Program-made: the position numbers and the translations under genes
The notes under the pieces: model-generated
Seen by the model: the letters and a program-made list of their open reading frames with translations, nothing else
Databases searched by the model: none
Told to the model about the DNA's origin: nothing
Shown: piece by piece, positions 1-10,242 of the stretch
Position numbering within the stretch: the stretch's first letter is position 1
How the letters are laid out: the number at the start of each line of letters is the position of its first letter
NCBI RefSeq assembly: GCF_002222595.2
Contig: NZ_CP022413.2
Location: 2,852,001 to 2,916,000, forward strand
DNA from: Blautia hansenii DSM 20583
GTDB taxonomy: Bacteria; Bacillota; Clostridia; Lachnospirales; Lachnospiraceae
Reading direction: 5' to 3'
DNA length: 64,000 nt

Positions 1-163
1 CACCTCCCATAAAAGGGCCAAATTTGCCGGCTTTTTTTATCATACTTTTTGATTTTTCTTTTGTTTTATGTTCAAGGTACTCCATTAAGAAATACGTCAG
101 AAACAAAAAAGGAATCAATTTTACTGTATCCAACAAAGCATCTAATAATACATCCACAATCAT
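1..163 (-). CDS. Putative 10-TM metal exporter (ArsP_2/'putative manganese transporter' family), N-terminal fragment
   Basis: A partial gene on the minus strand starts at 163 and runs off the left edge of the window. The 54 visible residues open MIVDVLLDALLDTVKLIPFL and continue with a hydrophobic helix, then an EYLEHKT turn and a KAGKFGPFMGG segment. This layout matches my knowledge of the N-terminus of the membrane family annotated as putative manganese transporter or arsenic efflux protein (ArsP_2). An AAGGAG Shine-Dalgarno lies 8 bases upstream of the ATG. It lies downstream of the cysteine desulfidase-like gene on the same strand with about 80 bases between, so co-transcription is possible. 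Only one of ten expected membrane segments is visible, so the family call rests on a short stretch. Confidence 0.6.
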   Translation of the reverse strand, partial: MIVDVLLDALLDTVKLIPFLFLTYFLMEYLEHKTKEKSKSMIKKAGKFGPFMGG

Positions 164-242
164 GGTAAAAACTCCTTACTCTAAAACTTTAACTACAGAG
201 TTTGAATTTACCACAAATCCTGTAAAAATACAACCCTCCCCT

Positions 243-1517
243 TTATTCCAGCATAATTTTAATAATTTCTTCATTAGTTCCCTTCATTCCGTCTTTGCCT
301 AATCTGCCTACACTTTTCAGGGTATCTTCAATGCCTTTCTTTACAATTCCGTCACCACCATAGAACTGTTGTCCCTGCATATACATATTATAACCTAAAA
401 TTCCTGCTTCAACTGCAAATGCAATTTTCCCTGCGCAAGACGCCTTTGCTCCATCACAAATAATTCCTGATACGATTGCCAAAGCATTTACTACTGTATG
501 AATAACCGCTTCATAATCACCGCCTGACAAATACGCAATTCCTGCTCCTGCTGCTGCTCCTGCGTTTACAGCACCACAATATGCAGAAAGCCTTCCTATA
601 GGTGTTCTCTGATGAATAGCAGTTAAATTAGACAACGCCAGAGCACGATATAACTGCTCATCTGTGGCTTTCAGTTCTTTTGCATAAGTAATTACAGGCA
701 CAGAAACCGTAATTCCCTGATTTCCACTTCCTGAGTTAATAATAACCGGCAATTCACAACCATTCATTCTGGCATCGGAACCGGCTGCTGCCATAGCTGC
801 TGCTCTGGCTTTTAGGCTGTTTGCATCACTGGAAAGAATAACTTTTCCAATATTTGCCCCGTAATCTGCCTGTAACCCTTCTTCTGCAATAGCCATATTA
901 TATGCAATCTGTCTATCCAAAATATCTTTTATATCAACTAGCTCCACATGGTTAATATAATCCCAGATATCTTTCATATTCAACAATTCATACTTCACTG
1001 TATCAGAAGGCATATCATTTAAGCAGTCTGAGCTTTTCAAAATCTGATGATTATGCTCCACCAAAACTACGTTTGTGTGGGAATTAATAATATGTACCTT
1101 TGCATAATCCTCTCCTTTATACAGAGTAATTACAATATCGAAAATAATCCCCTCATCAAGATGCTCAACGACAATTTCTTTCTCTTGCATAAATTTCTCA
1201 ATATTTTTTATATCATCTTTTGAAACATCTGCAATAACTTCCAACTCTTTATCTGGGTTTCCTGCAACAATTCCCGCTGAAACTGCTGCCGGAATTCCCT
1301 TTAAATGACCTGTATTTGGCACAATCACAGACTTCACATTTTTAATGATACTTCCGCTTGTCTGAACCAAAACTTTATCCGGAAGGTCGTTTAATTCTCT
1401 CCTTGCTATTGCTGCCGCATAGGCCAACGCAATCGGTTCTGTACAGCCCATTGCTGCCATCAGCTCTTCTTTTAAAATTTCTGTATATGCACTATAGATT
1501 TCTTTCTTCTGTTCCAT
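243..1517 (-). CDS. cyuA: L-cysteine desulfidase family protein (CyuA/UPF0597)
   Basis: 424 residues, full length for the L-cysteine desulfidase/UPF0597 family, a cytosolic iron-sulfur enzyme family that breaks L-cysteine into sulfide, ammonia and pyruvate. Conserved landmarks are MGCTEPIALAYAAA near residues 23-36, a GSGNQG motif near 270 following RMNGCELPVI, and SGIICDGAKASCAGK near 350. The conserved cysteines in these three blocks are the expected Fe-S and active-site ligands. The start is supported by AAAGGAAG upstream of the ATG. The same fold occurs in the SdaA-like L-serine dehydratase alpha subunit, so the exact substrate is inferred from family assignment only. No dedicated regulator is visible beside it. 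Confidence 0.85.
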   Translation of the reverse strand: MEQKKEIYSAYTEILKEELMAAMGCTEPIALAYAAAIARRELNDLPDKVLVQTSGSIIKNVKSVIVPNTGHLKGIPAAVSAGIVAGNPDKELEVIADVSKDDIKNIEKFMQEKEIVVEHLDEGIIFDIVITLYKGEDYAKVHIINSHTNVVLVEHNHQILKSSDCLNDMPSDTVKYELLNMKDIWDYINHVELVDIKDILDRQIAYNMAIAEEGLQADYGANIGKVILSSDANSLKARAAAMAAAGSDARMNGCELPVIINSGSGNQGITVSVPVITYAKELKATDEQLYRALALSNLTAIHQRTPIGRLSAYCGAVNAGAAAGAGIAYLSGGDYEAVIHTVVNALAIVSGIICDGAKASCAGKIAFAVEAGILGYNMYMQGQQFYGGDGIVKKGIEDTLKSVGRLGKDGMKGTNEEIIKIMLE

Positions 1518-1599
1518 ATTCTGCTTCCTTTGCTTTCATTCATGTTTTTTATTATTCTACCATGATTTTCTGCAACTGACTATTACATCTCGCCTATCT

Positions 1600-2127
1600 T
1601 TAATCTATGATTTCTTCTTCATAGTGCAAAATTTCCTTTGTAACAGCATCTACTTCCACGTTAATTTCCTTGTTGCCGTCATGTATTTCAATCTCATATC
1701 GAACATTTCCATCGTCTGTGTCCAACTCAGATTTTACTACACTACCTGCTCCGCTTCGTGCCAGCGCTGCTTCCTTTGCTTCATCTTCTGTAATAATTTC
1801 TTCGCTGTTCTGTGGCTGTGAACTCTCTTGTGAAGGTTCTTCTGATGGCTGAGGAACGGTTCTCAATCGACTATCTTCCAACTCACTTTTTAAGACCTCT
1901 CCTGTATTTCCATCAATTTCTACCTCACACCGGTTCGGTCCATTATCAATAATAAATTCATATACTACCTTACCGTCATCTTCGTCTTTATTAGACTGTA
2001 TGATATCTCCCTGAAACGCTTTTAATGCTGCCTCTTTTGCTTCTTCCATTGAAATTTTTGCTTCCTTGGTCCCACATCCGCAAAGCAATGTCACTGCAAG
2101 TAATCCCAATGCTAATTTCTTCATATC
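1600..2127 (-). CDS. PepSY-domain lipoprotein
   Basis: 175-residue predicted lipoprotein with two PepSY-like repeats. The start is placed at the internal ATG (MKKLALGLLAV) because an AGGAGG sits just upstream of it; the longer frame begins inside that ribosome binding site. A short lipoprotein signal peptide ends in LLCGC. The first repeat (about residues 25-85) begins ISMEEAKEAALKAF and the second (about 110-170) begins ITEDEAKEAALARSG; both end in a VEVD/VEID-x-TG/TK-E-(V/I)L strand typical of PepSY. An acidic Ser/Gln/Glu-rich linker joins them. The family is usually extracytoplasmic and is proposed to inhibit or chaperone peptidases; the partner here is unknown. Confidence 0.85.
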   Translation of the reverse strand, partial: DMKKLALGLLAVTLLCGCGTKEAKISMEEAKEAALKAFQGDIIQSNKDEDDGKVVYEFIIDNGPNRCEVEIDGNTGEVLKSELEDSRLRTVPQPSEEPSQESSQPQNSEEIITEDEAKEAALARSGAGSVVKSELDTDDGNVRYEIEIHDGNKEINVEVDAVTKEILHYEEEIID

Positions 2128-2191
2128 TGATTTCCTCCTCATCATTACTGATTTTTCTCTACTATAATTATTGTGCCCTTTATAAATTTCC

Positions 2192-2680
2192 CTATAACTG
2201 GTTTATGCTGTTCTCTCTTTCTAAATTCAACAGATATCTTTTTGCCTCTACTCCACAGGCAAAACCGGAAATATCCCCATTTTTGCGAATAACTCTGTGA
2301 CATGGAACAACAATCATAATAGGATTTCTGCCATTTGCCTGTCCAATTGCCCGAACTGCTTTTTTATTGCCTATGGCAACGGCAATATCCTCATAACTTC
2401 TTGTTTCTCCATAAGGAATTTTCTGTAATTCTCTCCAGACTGCCTTTTGAAATGCGGTTCCTTTACCATCTACAGGCAAATCAAAAATTTTTCGCTTACC
2501 GGCAAAATACTCGTTTAGCTGATGATATACTTCATGCAAAAAGTCCGAATGATACTCAAAGTTTCGACTTTGCAAAATTCCCCTATCCTGATTATCCAAA
2601 TATAAACGTATCAACTGATTATCCTGCTCACAAATTGTTAAAAATCCAATAGGACTCTGGAAACTATAACTGTTTTCCAT
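2192..2680 (-). CDS. ogt: Methylated-DNA--protein-cysteine S-methyltransferase
   Basis: 162-residue suicide DNA repair enzyme that transfers the methyl group from O6-methylguanine (or O4-methylthymine) to its own cysteine. The C-terminal domain carries the diagnostic VPCHRVI active-site motif near residue 128, preceded by the helix-turn-helix with AIGNKKAVRAIGQANGRNP, including the arginine finger used for base flipping. The N-terminal part (1-75) is the shorter RNase H-like domain. AGGTGG lies upstream of the ATG. The length fits Ogt rather than the larger Ada protein. It stands 64 bases upstream of the PepSY lipoprotein start on the same strand; a functional link is not evident. Confidence 0.93.
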   Translation of the reverse strand: MENSYSFQSPIGFLTICEQDNQLIRLYLDNQDRGILQSRNFEYHSDFLHEVYHQLNEYFAGKRKIFDLPVDGKGTAFQKAVWRELQKIPYGETRSYEDIAVAIGNKKAVRAIGQANGRNPIMIVVPCHRVIRKNGDISGFACGVEAKRYLLNLERENSINQL

Positions 2681-2733
2681 GTTTTCACCACCTATTCTAT
2701 TTCATGGTGCTATTTTATCATATTTTTATCTTC

Positions 2734-3479
2734 TTATCCTTTTCTGCTTTCTAAAATCTCTTTTATAGTTTTTTCGCTCTCTTCTAATTCCTCTGCAATC
2801 TCAGCTATCGTTTTCCCTTTTCTTAATTTTTTCTCTGCAAGCTTCAAAAGCATATCACGCTCTCCCGCTTTTTTTCCTTCTTCCCAAGCCGCTTCTCTTT
2901 CCTACTTTATATGCTTTTCCTGGTCATATTCAAATATGCTCATATTTTTTGCCTCCGCTCGATTTTTTTCCAGAAATTCTTTGAGAATTCCTTCCTGAAT
3001 ACACTCCTTTATGGCTCTCTCAACTGCTTCTTCCAGTTCCAAACTGCATTCCTCTTTTATAGTATACAAATCGGATAATTTTAATATCTGTCTATCCGGC
3101 TGTTCCACCTTCCCGTTATAAAAAATCACAAAACGTGGCGGTGGCAGTTCTATAGGTTTTGTCCCATATAAATTAGCTTCTCTGGTCATAGACGAATATA
3201 GCGCAGAAATATAAAGCAGAAATCGAAGGGGTAAATTAAGACTATATGTAGACTGATGCTCATATAGCGATAATCGGGCATCTATAAGAAACGAAATATC
3301 ATTTCTCATAGCCATATAGATAGCGTTTTCTAGCGTATTAATCTCCAACATTTCCGGATTAGTGTAATGTTTACGCTAATTGCATTATAAAGCTCCAATA
3401 AATGCTCCTTGTCTTCAAACAGCATAGCAAAGATAGTCGCTTTGTATGTTCTGTTCGGAATACTGTCTAATGTTTTCAT
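2734..3479 (-). pseudogene. Decayed Rpn/PD-(D/E)XK nuclease-type transposase-like gene
   Basis: Remnant of the Rpn/'PD-(D/E)XK nuclease family transposase' group common in Lachnospiraceae. Three lesions are visible. The N-terminal part starts at 3479 with AGGAGG upstream (MKTLDSIPNRTYKATIFAML...) but leaves frame near 3375, where the next frame picks up at YTNPEMLEINTLENAIY. The 149-residue middle frame (2902-3351) jumps from LKLSDLYTIKEE directly to LELEEAVERAIKECIQEG, apparently lacking a stretch that intact members carry between these blocks. It then meets an in-frame TAG at 2902-2904, after which the same frame continues with the usual EREAAWEEGKKAGE tail and ends at 2734. The conserved C-terminal segment AEIAEELEESEKTIKEIL is still readable beyond the stop. 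Confidence 0.8.
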
Positions 3480-3780
3480 AAAATCACTTCCTCCTTTTTA
3501 TGTTCGCAGGAGATTTTCTGAAATCATTCATTTCCAGCTTTTTCCTTACATGTCTGAATCGTCGTTTACAATACACATTCAAAAATCTCTCTGCATTTTT
3601 CTTTTTTACTGCGAATAAAAGCATTGAGATTTCCCTTGATATGCTGTTAGATTTTCAGACACGGTCAGATACCGCAACAGACGTATTAGACTATCGAAAA
3701 TATAATGCTTTGAAATTATTGTAGCATATCATAATTAAAATTTCTATAGACTTTTCAACTTTCATTTTCCTCCCCAACAG
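3480..3780. other. Intergenic stretch without a recognisable gene
   Basis: About 300 bases between the decayed Rpn-type gene and the tuf terminator. A 74-codon open frame on the plus strand (3500-3724) has no recognisable motif, a Phe-rich low-complexity start and no convincing ribosome binding site. I see no RNA motif here. It may hold the promoter of the decayed gene. Confidence 0.5.
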
Positions 3781-3810
3781 AAAAACCCCGGAAACCTTAC
3801 GGTTCCGGGG
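3781..3810 (-). terminator. Intrinsic terminator of tuf
   Basis: Read on the minus strand, a strong stem of about 10 pairs (CCCCGGAACC with CCCCGGAAACC complement, one bulged base, loop GTAA) is followed directly by TTTTT. It sits about 50 bases after the tuf stop codon and closes the rpsL-rpsG-fusA-tuf transcription unit. Confidence 0.9.
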
Positions 3811-3862
3811 TATCTTACGCTTGGACACAATGTATCTTTCGATACTCTATATTTTATTCTAA

Positions 3863-5056
3863 TTACTCGATGATTGTAGCAACACGACCTGAACCTACAG
3901 TTCTACCACCTTCACGGATAGCGAATGTAAGACCCTGAGCCATAGCGATTGGGTGGATCAGTTCGATTGTCATTTCTACGTTATCACCAGGCATGCACAT
4001 TTCTGTACCTTCTGGTAACATACAAACACCTGTAACGTCTGTTGTTCTGAAGTAGAACTGTGGACGGTAGTTGTTGAAGAATGGAGTATGACGACCACCT
4101 TCATCTTTTGTTAAAACGTAAACCTGAGCTGTGAATTTTGTATGGCATGTGATGCTGCCTGGTTTAGCGAGAACCTGTCCTCTTTCGATTTCGTTTCTCT
4201 GAACACCACGAAGAAGTGCACCGATGTTATCACCAGCCTGAGCTTCGTCTAACAGTTTACGGAACATTTCGATACCTGTTACAACTACTTTACGTGTTTC
4301 TTCTTTAAGACCAACGATTTCAACTTCGTCAGATACATGAAGTGTACCAGCTTCTACTCTACCTGTAGCAACTGTACCACGACCTGTGATAGAGAATACG
4401 TCTTCTACAGGCATGATGAAGTCTTTATCTGTGTCACGCTGTGGGTTTGGAATCCAGCTATCAACAGCAGCCATTAATTCCATGATTTTGTCGCCCCATT
4501 CGCCGTTTGGATCTTCAAGAGCTTTTAAAGCAGAACCCTGGATGATTGGTGTATCATCGCCTGGGAAATCATATTCGCTTAACAGTTCACGGATTTCCAT
4601 GTCTACTAATTCAAGTAATTCTTCATCGTCAACCATATCACATTTGTTCATGAATACAACGATGTAAGGAACACCTACCTGACGAGATAACAGGATATGT
4701 TCTTTAGTCTGAGCCATAACACCATCTGTAGCAGCTACTACTAAGATAGCACCATCCATCTGAGCTGCACCTGTGATCATGTTTTTAACGTAGTCAGCAT
4801 GTCCTGGGCAGTCAACGTGTGCGTAGTGACGGTTTTCTGTTTCATATTCTACGTGAGAAGTAGAGATTGTGATACCACGTTCTCTTTCTTCTGGAGCTTT
4901 ATCGATATTTTCGAAATCTGTAGCTGTGTTACCAGCAACTCTTGCAGCAAGAGTTTTTGTGATAGCAGCTGTTAAAGTTGTTTTACCATGGTCAACGTGT
5001 CCGATAGTACCAATGTTACAATGCGGTTTGCTTCTTTCAAATTTAGCTTTAGCCAT
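3863..5056 (-). CDS. tuf: Elongation factor Tu
   Basis: 397-residue GTPase that carries aminoacyl-tRNA to the ribosome. The G-domain shows GHVDHGKTT (about 19-27), the switch I RGITI motif, DCPGHADY (about 82), NKCD (about 137) and the GSAL motif, followed by beta-barrel domains 2 and 3 ending GRVATIIE. Length and sequence are canonical. It is the last gene of the str block, separated from fusA by about 150 bases containing three stem-loops, so tuf may also have its own regulation. AAGGAGG precedes the ATG. Confidence 0.99.
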   Translation of the reverse strand: MAKAKFERSKPHCNIGTIGHVDHGKTTLTAAITKTLAARVAGNTATDFENIDKAPEERERGITISTSHVEYETENRHYAHVDCPGHADYVKNMITGAAQMDGAILVVAATDGVMAQTKEHILLSRQVGVPYIVVFMNKCDMVDDEELLELVDMEIRELLSEYDFPGDDTPIIQGSALKALEDPNGEWGDKIMELMAAVDSWIPNPQRDTDKDFIMPVEDVFSITGRGTVATGRVEAGTLHVSDEVEIVGLKEETRKVVVTGIEMFRKLLDEAQAGDNIGALLRGVQRNEIERGQVLAKPGSITCHTKFTAQVYVLTKDEGGRHTPFFNNYRPQFYFRTTDVTGVCMLPEGTEMCMPGDNVEMTIELIHPIAMAQGLTFAIREGGRTVGSGRVATIIE

Positions 5057-5117
5057 TTTGAATGTCCTCCTTGTTTAACATGCGCCCCGTTTGGGCATAT
5101 ATTATTTTGATTTTGTT

Positions 5118-5181
5118 GCCTCATAACGAGGCGGTTGATATAGTCAACCTGCTATCCTTGATTATATTGCAAATCAAGGAT
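5118..5181 (-). promoter_or_regulatory. Three consecutive stem-loops in the fusA-tuf spacer
   Basis: Three perfect inverted repeats lie in a row between fusA and tuf. They are GCCTC/GAGGC (5118-5132, 5-base loop), GGTTGA/TCAACC (5133-5149, 5-base loop, abutting the first) and ATCCTTGATT/AATCAAGGAT (5154-5181, 8-base loop). None has a T-run on the minus strand, so they are not ordinary terminators. They would form in the transcript upstream of tuf and could be processing, stability or regulatory elements. The pairing is read directly; the role is inferred. Confidence 0.6.
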
Positions 5182-5208
5182 ATTTGCAAGTTTTATTTAA
5201 CTATTTAA

Positions 5209-7329
5209 TTATTTGTCTGCTTTTCCAGACAGAACCTTTTCCTGTACAGATTTTGGAACTGGTTCATATTTTTCAAAGAACATGGAGTAGTTACCACGGC
5301 CCTGTGTTCTGGAACGTAAGTCTGTTGCATATCCGAACATTTCAGCCAAAGGAACGAATCCGCGGATCATTTTACCACCGCCGATATCATCCATACCTTC
5401 GATACGACCACGACGGGAGTTGATATCACCGATAATATCACCCATGTACTCTTCCGGAGTTGTAACTTCAACTCTCATGATTGGCTCAAGAAGTACTGGT
5501 GACGCTTTTGCCATAGCATCTTTAAATGCAAGAGAACCTGCAATGTGGAATGCCATTTCAGAAGAGTCGACTTCATGGTAAGAACCATCATATACGTTAG
5601 CAGAAACGCCAACTACTGGGAAGCCGCCCAGGATACCAGCCTTCATAGCTTCTTCGATACCTTCACCAACAGCTGGGATGTATTCTTTAGGAATAGCACC
5701 ACCAACAACTGTGGACTCGAACTTGAACAGTTCTTCTCCGTTGGCATCCATTGGCTCGAATTTAACTTTACAGTGACCGTACTGACCACGACCACCAGAC
5801 TGTTTTGCATATTTGCTGTCAACATCTACTGCTTTTGTAAATGTTTCTTTGTAAGCAACCTGAGGAGCACCTACGTTTGCTTCTACTTTGAATTCACGAA
5901 GCAGACGGTCTACGATGATTTCCAGGTGAAGCTCACCCATACCAGCGATGATTGTCTGTCCTGTTTCTTTATTTGTATGAGCACGGAATGTTGGGTCTTC
6001 TTCAGCAAGTTTTGCTAAAGACTCACCTAATTTACCCTGACCAGCTTTTGTCTTAGGCTCGATAGCAAGCTCGATAACTGGTTCTGGGAATTCCATAGAC
6101 TCCAGAATTACCGGATGCTGTTCGTCACAGATTGTATCACCTGTTGTTGTAAATTTCAAACCAACAGCTGCTGCGATATCACCGGCATATACTTTATCTA
6201 ATTCCTGACGTTTGTTAGCGTGCATCTGAAGGATACGTCCAACACGTTCTTTCTTTCCTTTTGTAGAGTTCAGAACATAAGAACCGGAGTTGATTGTTCC
6301 TGAATATACACGGAAGAATGCAAGCTTACCAACAAATGGGTCAACCATGATTTTGAATGCAAGAGCTGCAAATGGTTCATCATCTGAGGAATGTTTTTCC
6401 ATTGGGTTTCCATCTAAGTCTGTACCCTGAATAGCAGGTACGTCTACCGGTGATGGCATGAACTCAATGATAGCATCAAGAAGCTTCTGAACACCTTTGT
6501 TTCTGTAAGCTGTACCACAGCAAACAGGAACAGCAGCACATTCGCATGTACCTTTTCTTAAAGCTGCTTTTAATGCTTCGTTAGAAGGTTCTTCTCCTTC
6601 TAAGTATTCCATCATAAGGTCATCGTCTAATTCGCAGATTTTTTCAACCAGCTCTGTACGGTACAGTTCTGCGTCATCCTTCATATCTTCCGGAATATCT
6701 ACGATAGAAATGTCATCACCCTTATCATCATTGTAGATGTAAGCTTTCATTTCGAATAAGTCAACGATACCTTTGAATTCGTCTTCTTTACCGATTGGTA
6801 ACTGAATGCAGATAGCATTTTTACCTAATCTTGTTTTAATCTGTTCTACTGCGTTGTAGAAGTCTGCACCAAGGATGTCCATCTTGTTGATGAAAGCCAT
6901 ACGAGGTACATTGTAAGTGTCAGCCTGACGCCATACGTTTTCAGACTGTGGTTCAACACCGCCCTTAGCACAGAATACACCTACCGCACCATCAAGTACA
7001 CGAAGAGAACGCTCAACTTCTACTGTAAAGTCAACGTGTCCCGGTGTATCAATGATGTTGATACGATGCTCTAATGCACCAGCTTTTGGTTTGCAGTTTT
7101 CCTGCAGAGTCCAGTGGCATGTAGTAGCGGCTGAAGTAATTGTGATACCTCTTTCCTGTTCCTGCTCCATCCAGTCCATGGTAGCAGTACCTTCATGAGT
7201 ATCACCGATTTTATAGTTTACACCGGTATAGTACAGAATACGCTCTGTTGTGGTAGTTTTACCAGCATCAATATGAGCCATAATACCGATGTTTCTGGTT
7301 CTCTCTAATGGATATTCTCTTCCAGCCAA
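5209..7329 (-). CDS. fusA: Elongation factor G
   Basis: 706-residue translocation GTPase of canonical length. G-domain motifs are AHIDAGKTT (about 17-25), [20 protein letters not shown] (about 92) and NKMD (about 146). Domains II-V follow, with the [10 protein letters not shown] segment near 470 and the GRGQYGH loop of domain IV near 515. The start is a TTG codon: an AGGAGG lies 7 bases upstream and the next ATG is far inside the conserved domain. It lies 15 bases downstream of rpsG and is surely co-transcribed with rpsL and rpsG. Confidence 0.99.
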   Translation of the reverse strand: MAGREYPLERTRNIGIMAHIDAGKTTTTERILYYTGVNYKIGDTHEGTATMDWMEQEQERGITITSAATTCHWTLQENCKPKAGALEHRINIIDTPGHVDFTVEVERSLRVLDGAVGVFCAKGGVEPQSENVWRQADTYNVPRMAFINKMDILGADFYNAVEQIKTRLGKNAICIQLPIGKEDEFKGIVDLFEMKAYIYNDDKGDDISIVDIPEDMKDDAELYRTELVEKICELDDDLMMEYLEGEEPSNEALKAALRKGTCECAAVPVCCGTAYRNKGVQKLLDAIIEFMPSPVDVPAIQGTDLDGNPMEKHSSDDEPFAALAFKIMVDPFVGKLAFFRVYSGTINSGSYVLNSTKGKKERVGRILQMHANKRQELDKVYAGDIAAAVGLKFTTTGDTICDEQHPVILESMEFPEPVIELAIEPKTKAGQGKLGESLAKLAEEDPTFRAHTNKETGQTIIAGMGELHLEIIVDRLLREFKVEANVGAPQVAYKETFTKAVDVDSKYAKQSGGRGQYGHCKVKFEPMDANGEELFKFESTVVGGAIPKEYIPAVGEGIEEAMKAGILGGFPVVGVSANVYDGSYHEVDSSEMAFHIAGSLAFKDAMAKASPVLLEPIMRVEVTTPEEYMGDIIGDINSRRGRIEGMDDIGGGKMIRGFVPLAEMFGYATDLRSRTQGRGNYSMFFEKYEPVPKSVQEKVLSGKADK

Positions 7330-7344
7330 TTGGATTTCCTCCTC

Positions 7345-7842
<498 letters not shown>

Positions 7843-7979
7843 TTAAATCATAGGTACTCACACAAACTATCCTGTATGTTCGCACTCGGTAAATCCTATA
7901 TCTAAACCCGCAGCCACTACTGGGCTTATGGAATCCCGGTACAATTTTAATAGTTCTTTGTGACTTCTATGAATTCATC

Positions 7980-8001
7980 ATAGCAAATTTTGCTTTGCTA
8001 T
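7980..8001 (-). promoter_or_regulatory. Stem-loop in the rpsL-rpsG spacer
   Basis: Perfect 8-bp inverted repeat ATAGCAAA/TTTGCTAT with a 6-base loop, about 30 bases after the rpsL stop in the 217-base rpsL-rpsG spacer. In E. coli the rpsL-rpsG spacer is the S7 translational operator, so a similar role is possible here, but that is inference. No T-run follows. Confidence 0.4.
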
Positions 8002-8032
8002 TTCTGGATTTTTAAAAGTTACTAATTTTTAT

Positions 8033-8446
8033 TTATTTTTTCGGTCTTTTAGCACCGTATTTAGAACGAGCCTGGCGTCTGTTAGCAACACCTGCTGTAT
8101 CTAATGTACCACGAATAATGTGATATCTTGTACCTGGTAAGTCTTTTACTCTACCGCCGCGGATAAGAACAACGCTGTGCTCCTGTAAGTTGTGACCTTC
8201 TCCTGGAATGTAGCTTGTTACTTCAATTCCGTTAGAAAGACGAACTCTGGCGATTTTTCTAAGAGCAGAGTTAGGTTTTTTAGGTGTAGCAGTCTTAACA
8301 GCTGTACAAACACCTCTCTTCTGTGGAGAAGACATATCAGATGTCTTTTTCTGTAAAGAGTTGTAGCTTTTCTGGAGTGCAGGCGCAGTAGATTTTTTAA
8401 CTGTTGTCTGACGTCCTTTTTTTACTAACTGGTTAAATGTTGGCAT
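8033..8446 (-). CDS. rpsL: 30S ribosomal protein S12
   Basis: 137-residue S12 of the decoding centre. The start at 8446 ([12 protein letters not shown]) is chosen because AGGAGGTGAAAGGA precedes it; the frame extends nine codons further upstream without conservation. It has the [11 protein letters not shown] loop that carries the streptomycin-resistance lysine (here the normal K), the [13 protein letters not shown] block, and a basic C-terminus ending in GAKRPKK. It is the first gene of the str block, behind a consensus promoter about 130 bases upstream. Confidence 0.98.
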   Translation of the reverse strand: MPTFNQLVKKGRQTTVKKSTAPALQKSYNSLQKKTSDMSSPQKRGVCTAVKTATPKKPNSALRKIARVRLSNGIEVTSYIPGEGHNLQEHSVVLIRGGRVKDLPGTRYHIIRGTLDTAGVANRRQARSKYGAKRPKK

Positions 8447-8511
8447 TCCTTTCACCTCCTGTAAAATTTGCACATTCTTTTATTTTCATAAAAGAAATAA
8501 GTGGCTGCCAG

Positions 8512-8531
8512 TTATTCATCACCGTGAATAA
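8512..8531 (-). promoter_or_regulatory. Leader stem-loop upstream of rpsL
   Basis: Inverted repeat TTATTCA/TGAATAA with a 6-base loop within the roughly 125-base 5' leader of the rpsL operon, between the promoter and the ribosome binding site. Its role is unknown; a ribosomal protein autoregulatory site is one possibility. Confidence 0.35.
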
Positions 8532-8578
8532 TCTTTTTTGCGCACAAAAAAATTTACGTTTCTTATGCACGCTTTTTC

Positions 8579-8607
8579 ATTATATCTATGAACTTTTCCC
8601 GTGTCAA
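8579..8607 (-). promoter_or_regulatory. Consensus promoter of rpsL-rpsG-fusA-tuf
   Basis: On the minus strand TTGACA (8602-8607) and TATAAT (8579-8584) are separated by exactly 17 bases, a perfect sigma-A-type promoter, as expected for a highly expressed ribosomal operon. It gives a leader of about 125 bases before the rpsL start. Confidence 0.92.
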
Positions 8608-8655
8608 GGGATTTTTTCTATTTCTTACAGAAACTTTTCCTTTCTGCGCACAAAA

Positions 8656-8695
8656 AACGAGGCATCCCTTTTCCCAAGGAAATGCCCCGCCCAAA
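8656..8695 (-). terminator. Intrinsic terminator after the sugar-binding protein gene
   Basis: Minus-strand hairpin formed by GGGGCATTTC and GGGATGCCTC (10 pairs including wobbles), followed by GTTTTTTG. It ends the sugar ABC transporter transcript only about 50 bases before the rpsL promoter, so the two operons are insulated. Confidence 0.85.
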
Positions 8696-8702
8696 CAGGA
8701 GT

Positions 8703-10190
8703 CTATCGATTGTTATAACTTTCTGTCGTATAATCTTCCAATGGGTTCCAATTTGCAAATTCAAAGTCTGCTGCTGAAACGTCAGCGCCACCTTCTTGTG
8801 CTTTTGCAATCGCTTCATCCCATGCCTTCTGGGTATTGTCGGATAAGGTCTGTAAAGACTCTTTATAGTCTGTTTTTCCTGTCAGCACACCCTGAACAAT
8901 CTGGCCAAGGTTTGGTGAAACTTCTGTTACATTTGCGTAAACCTTCGCTGCATCTGCTTTTGCTACAATCGGATCCGGACATAATTTACCCTGTTCTTTT
9001 GCGATTGTATAATATTCTTTCATAACGCCGTCTTTCATATATTTTTCATTGATACCTTCAATCGCAGATACAAATCCACCGTCTTCCACTACGCCTGACT
9101 GATATTCTTCTGAATACAATCCTTGAAGATATTTTGCTGCCAGTTCCGGATTATCGGAGTTTTTAGAAATACCCATCCATGGCTGTGCTCCGATATATGG
9201 AAGACCGCCTTTTGCACCGTCATCCGGTTCAGGCATTGGCATAACACCGAATTTTAAATCCGGGTTTTCTTTTTCCCATGTTGAAATACACCAAGCACCC
9301 TGAATTAAGAATGCAGCCTGATTTTGTGCAAATAAAGCTCTTGCTTCCGGAGCTGCAAGGTTTGCAGAGTCCGGATGGAAGCTTCTGTCCTGTACTAATC
9401 CGCTGTAAAAATCAAATGCCTGAACCATTGCATCGGAAGCTAAAACGTTTTTTCCGTCTACCATACTGATAACCCCAATATCATTGGATTTACTTCCTGC
9501 AAGGTTGGATAATGCACGAATTGCAATTTCCAGACGATTAACCTGTTTTCCACCCTCAATCATTCCGTAATATTTACCTTTTCCTGCTTCTGTTACCTGT
9601 TTACAGACTTCTCTGAATTCTGTCCATGTTTTTGGAAGATTATTCACATCAACTCCTGCATCTTCTAAAACTGTTTCATTATAAAAAACAAGAGTATTTA
9701 CAATATTCGCTGCTTCAGGTAAAACATATACCTGTCCATCCATTGTAGTAACACCTTCATTTAAAGAACCTTCTGAAAATGTATCAAAAAATCCCTCTTC
9801 CACATAATCATTCATTGGCATATACCAGCCCTCTTCCACTGCTGTGGAAAGTTTTACACCACTTGGCAAAGCAAATAAGTCAGGAGCTGTATTTGCTTTA
9901 ATAGAAGAGTTGATAGTTGTCTGATACTGGTCACCAGAAAGAACGGTATATTCCACCTTACAGTTGTTTTCTTCTTCAAACTTTTTGTTGTACTCTTCCC
10001 TTCTGGCTTTTGTACTGTCACTCATATCTACGACCTGAAGAACTTTTTCTCCGCCTTTGTCATCGTCCTTTTTCTCCGTAGATGCTTCTTCTTTCTGTGT
10101 TTCCTTTTCTCCGCTTACGTTTGGTCCGCATCCTGCTGCTGAAACCACCATAAGACCTGCCATAAATAATGCTGCAATTCGCTTCTTCAT
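8703..10190 (-). CDS. ABC transporter sugar-binding lipoprotein
   Basis: 495-residue extracytoplasmic solute-binding lipoprotein of the carbohydrate uptake (CUT1/MsmE-UgpB) type. Signal peptide MKKRIAALFMAGLMVVSA ends in the lipobox SAAGC, followed by a Lys/Glu/Asp-rich linker. The mature protein shows the SBP_bac_1 layout, with NNLPKTWTEFREVCKQV near 165 and AFLIQGAWCISTWEK near 297, a segment typical of sugar binders. It is the last gene of a three-gene operon with two permeases, 52 bases downstream of the second permease, and has AGGAGG before the ATG. The ligand is unknown; the adjacent DUF4838 protein and ROK regulator suggest a complex glycan or its breakdown product. Confidence 0.93.
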   Translation of the reverse strand: MKKRIAALFMAGLMVVSAAGCGPNVSGEKETQKEEASTEKKDDDKGGEKVLQVVDMSDSTKARREEYNKKFEEENNCKVEYTVLSGDQYQTTINSSIKANTAPDLFALPSGVKLSTAVEEGWYMPMNDYVEEGFFDTFSEGSLNEGVTTMDGQVYVLPEAANIVNTLVFYNETVLEDAGVDVNNLPKTWTEFREVCKQVTEAGKGKYYGMIEGGKQVNRLEIAIRALSNLAGSKSNDIGVISMVDGKNVLASDAMVQAFDFYSGLVQDRSFHPDSANLAAPEARALFAQNQAAFLIQGAWCISTWEKENPDLKFGVMPMPEPDDGAKGGLPYIGAQPWMGISKNSDNPELAAKYLQGLYSEEYQSGVVEDGGFVSAIEGINEKYMKDGVMKEYYTIAKEQGKLCPDPIVAKADAAKVYANVTEVSPNLGQIVQGVLTGKTDYKESLQTLSDNTQKAWDEAIAKAQEGGADVSAADFEFANWNPLEDYTTESYNNR

Positions 10191-10242
10191 TTTTTTCCTC
10201 CTTATTTTAAATCATAATGATTTTTTCACTTAATAAAATTTC

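Noticed and set aside
3500..3724. 74-codon plus-strand frame upstream of the decayed Rpn gene
   Set aside because: No family pattern, Phe-rich start and no ribosome binding site; treated as non-coding.
5545..6018. 157-codon frame opposite fusA
   Set aside because: Antisense shadow of a highly conserved gene with Cys/Phe-rich, non-protein-like composition.
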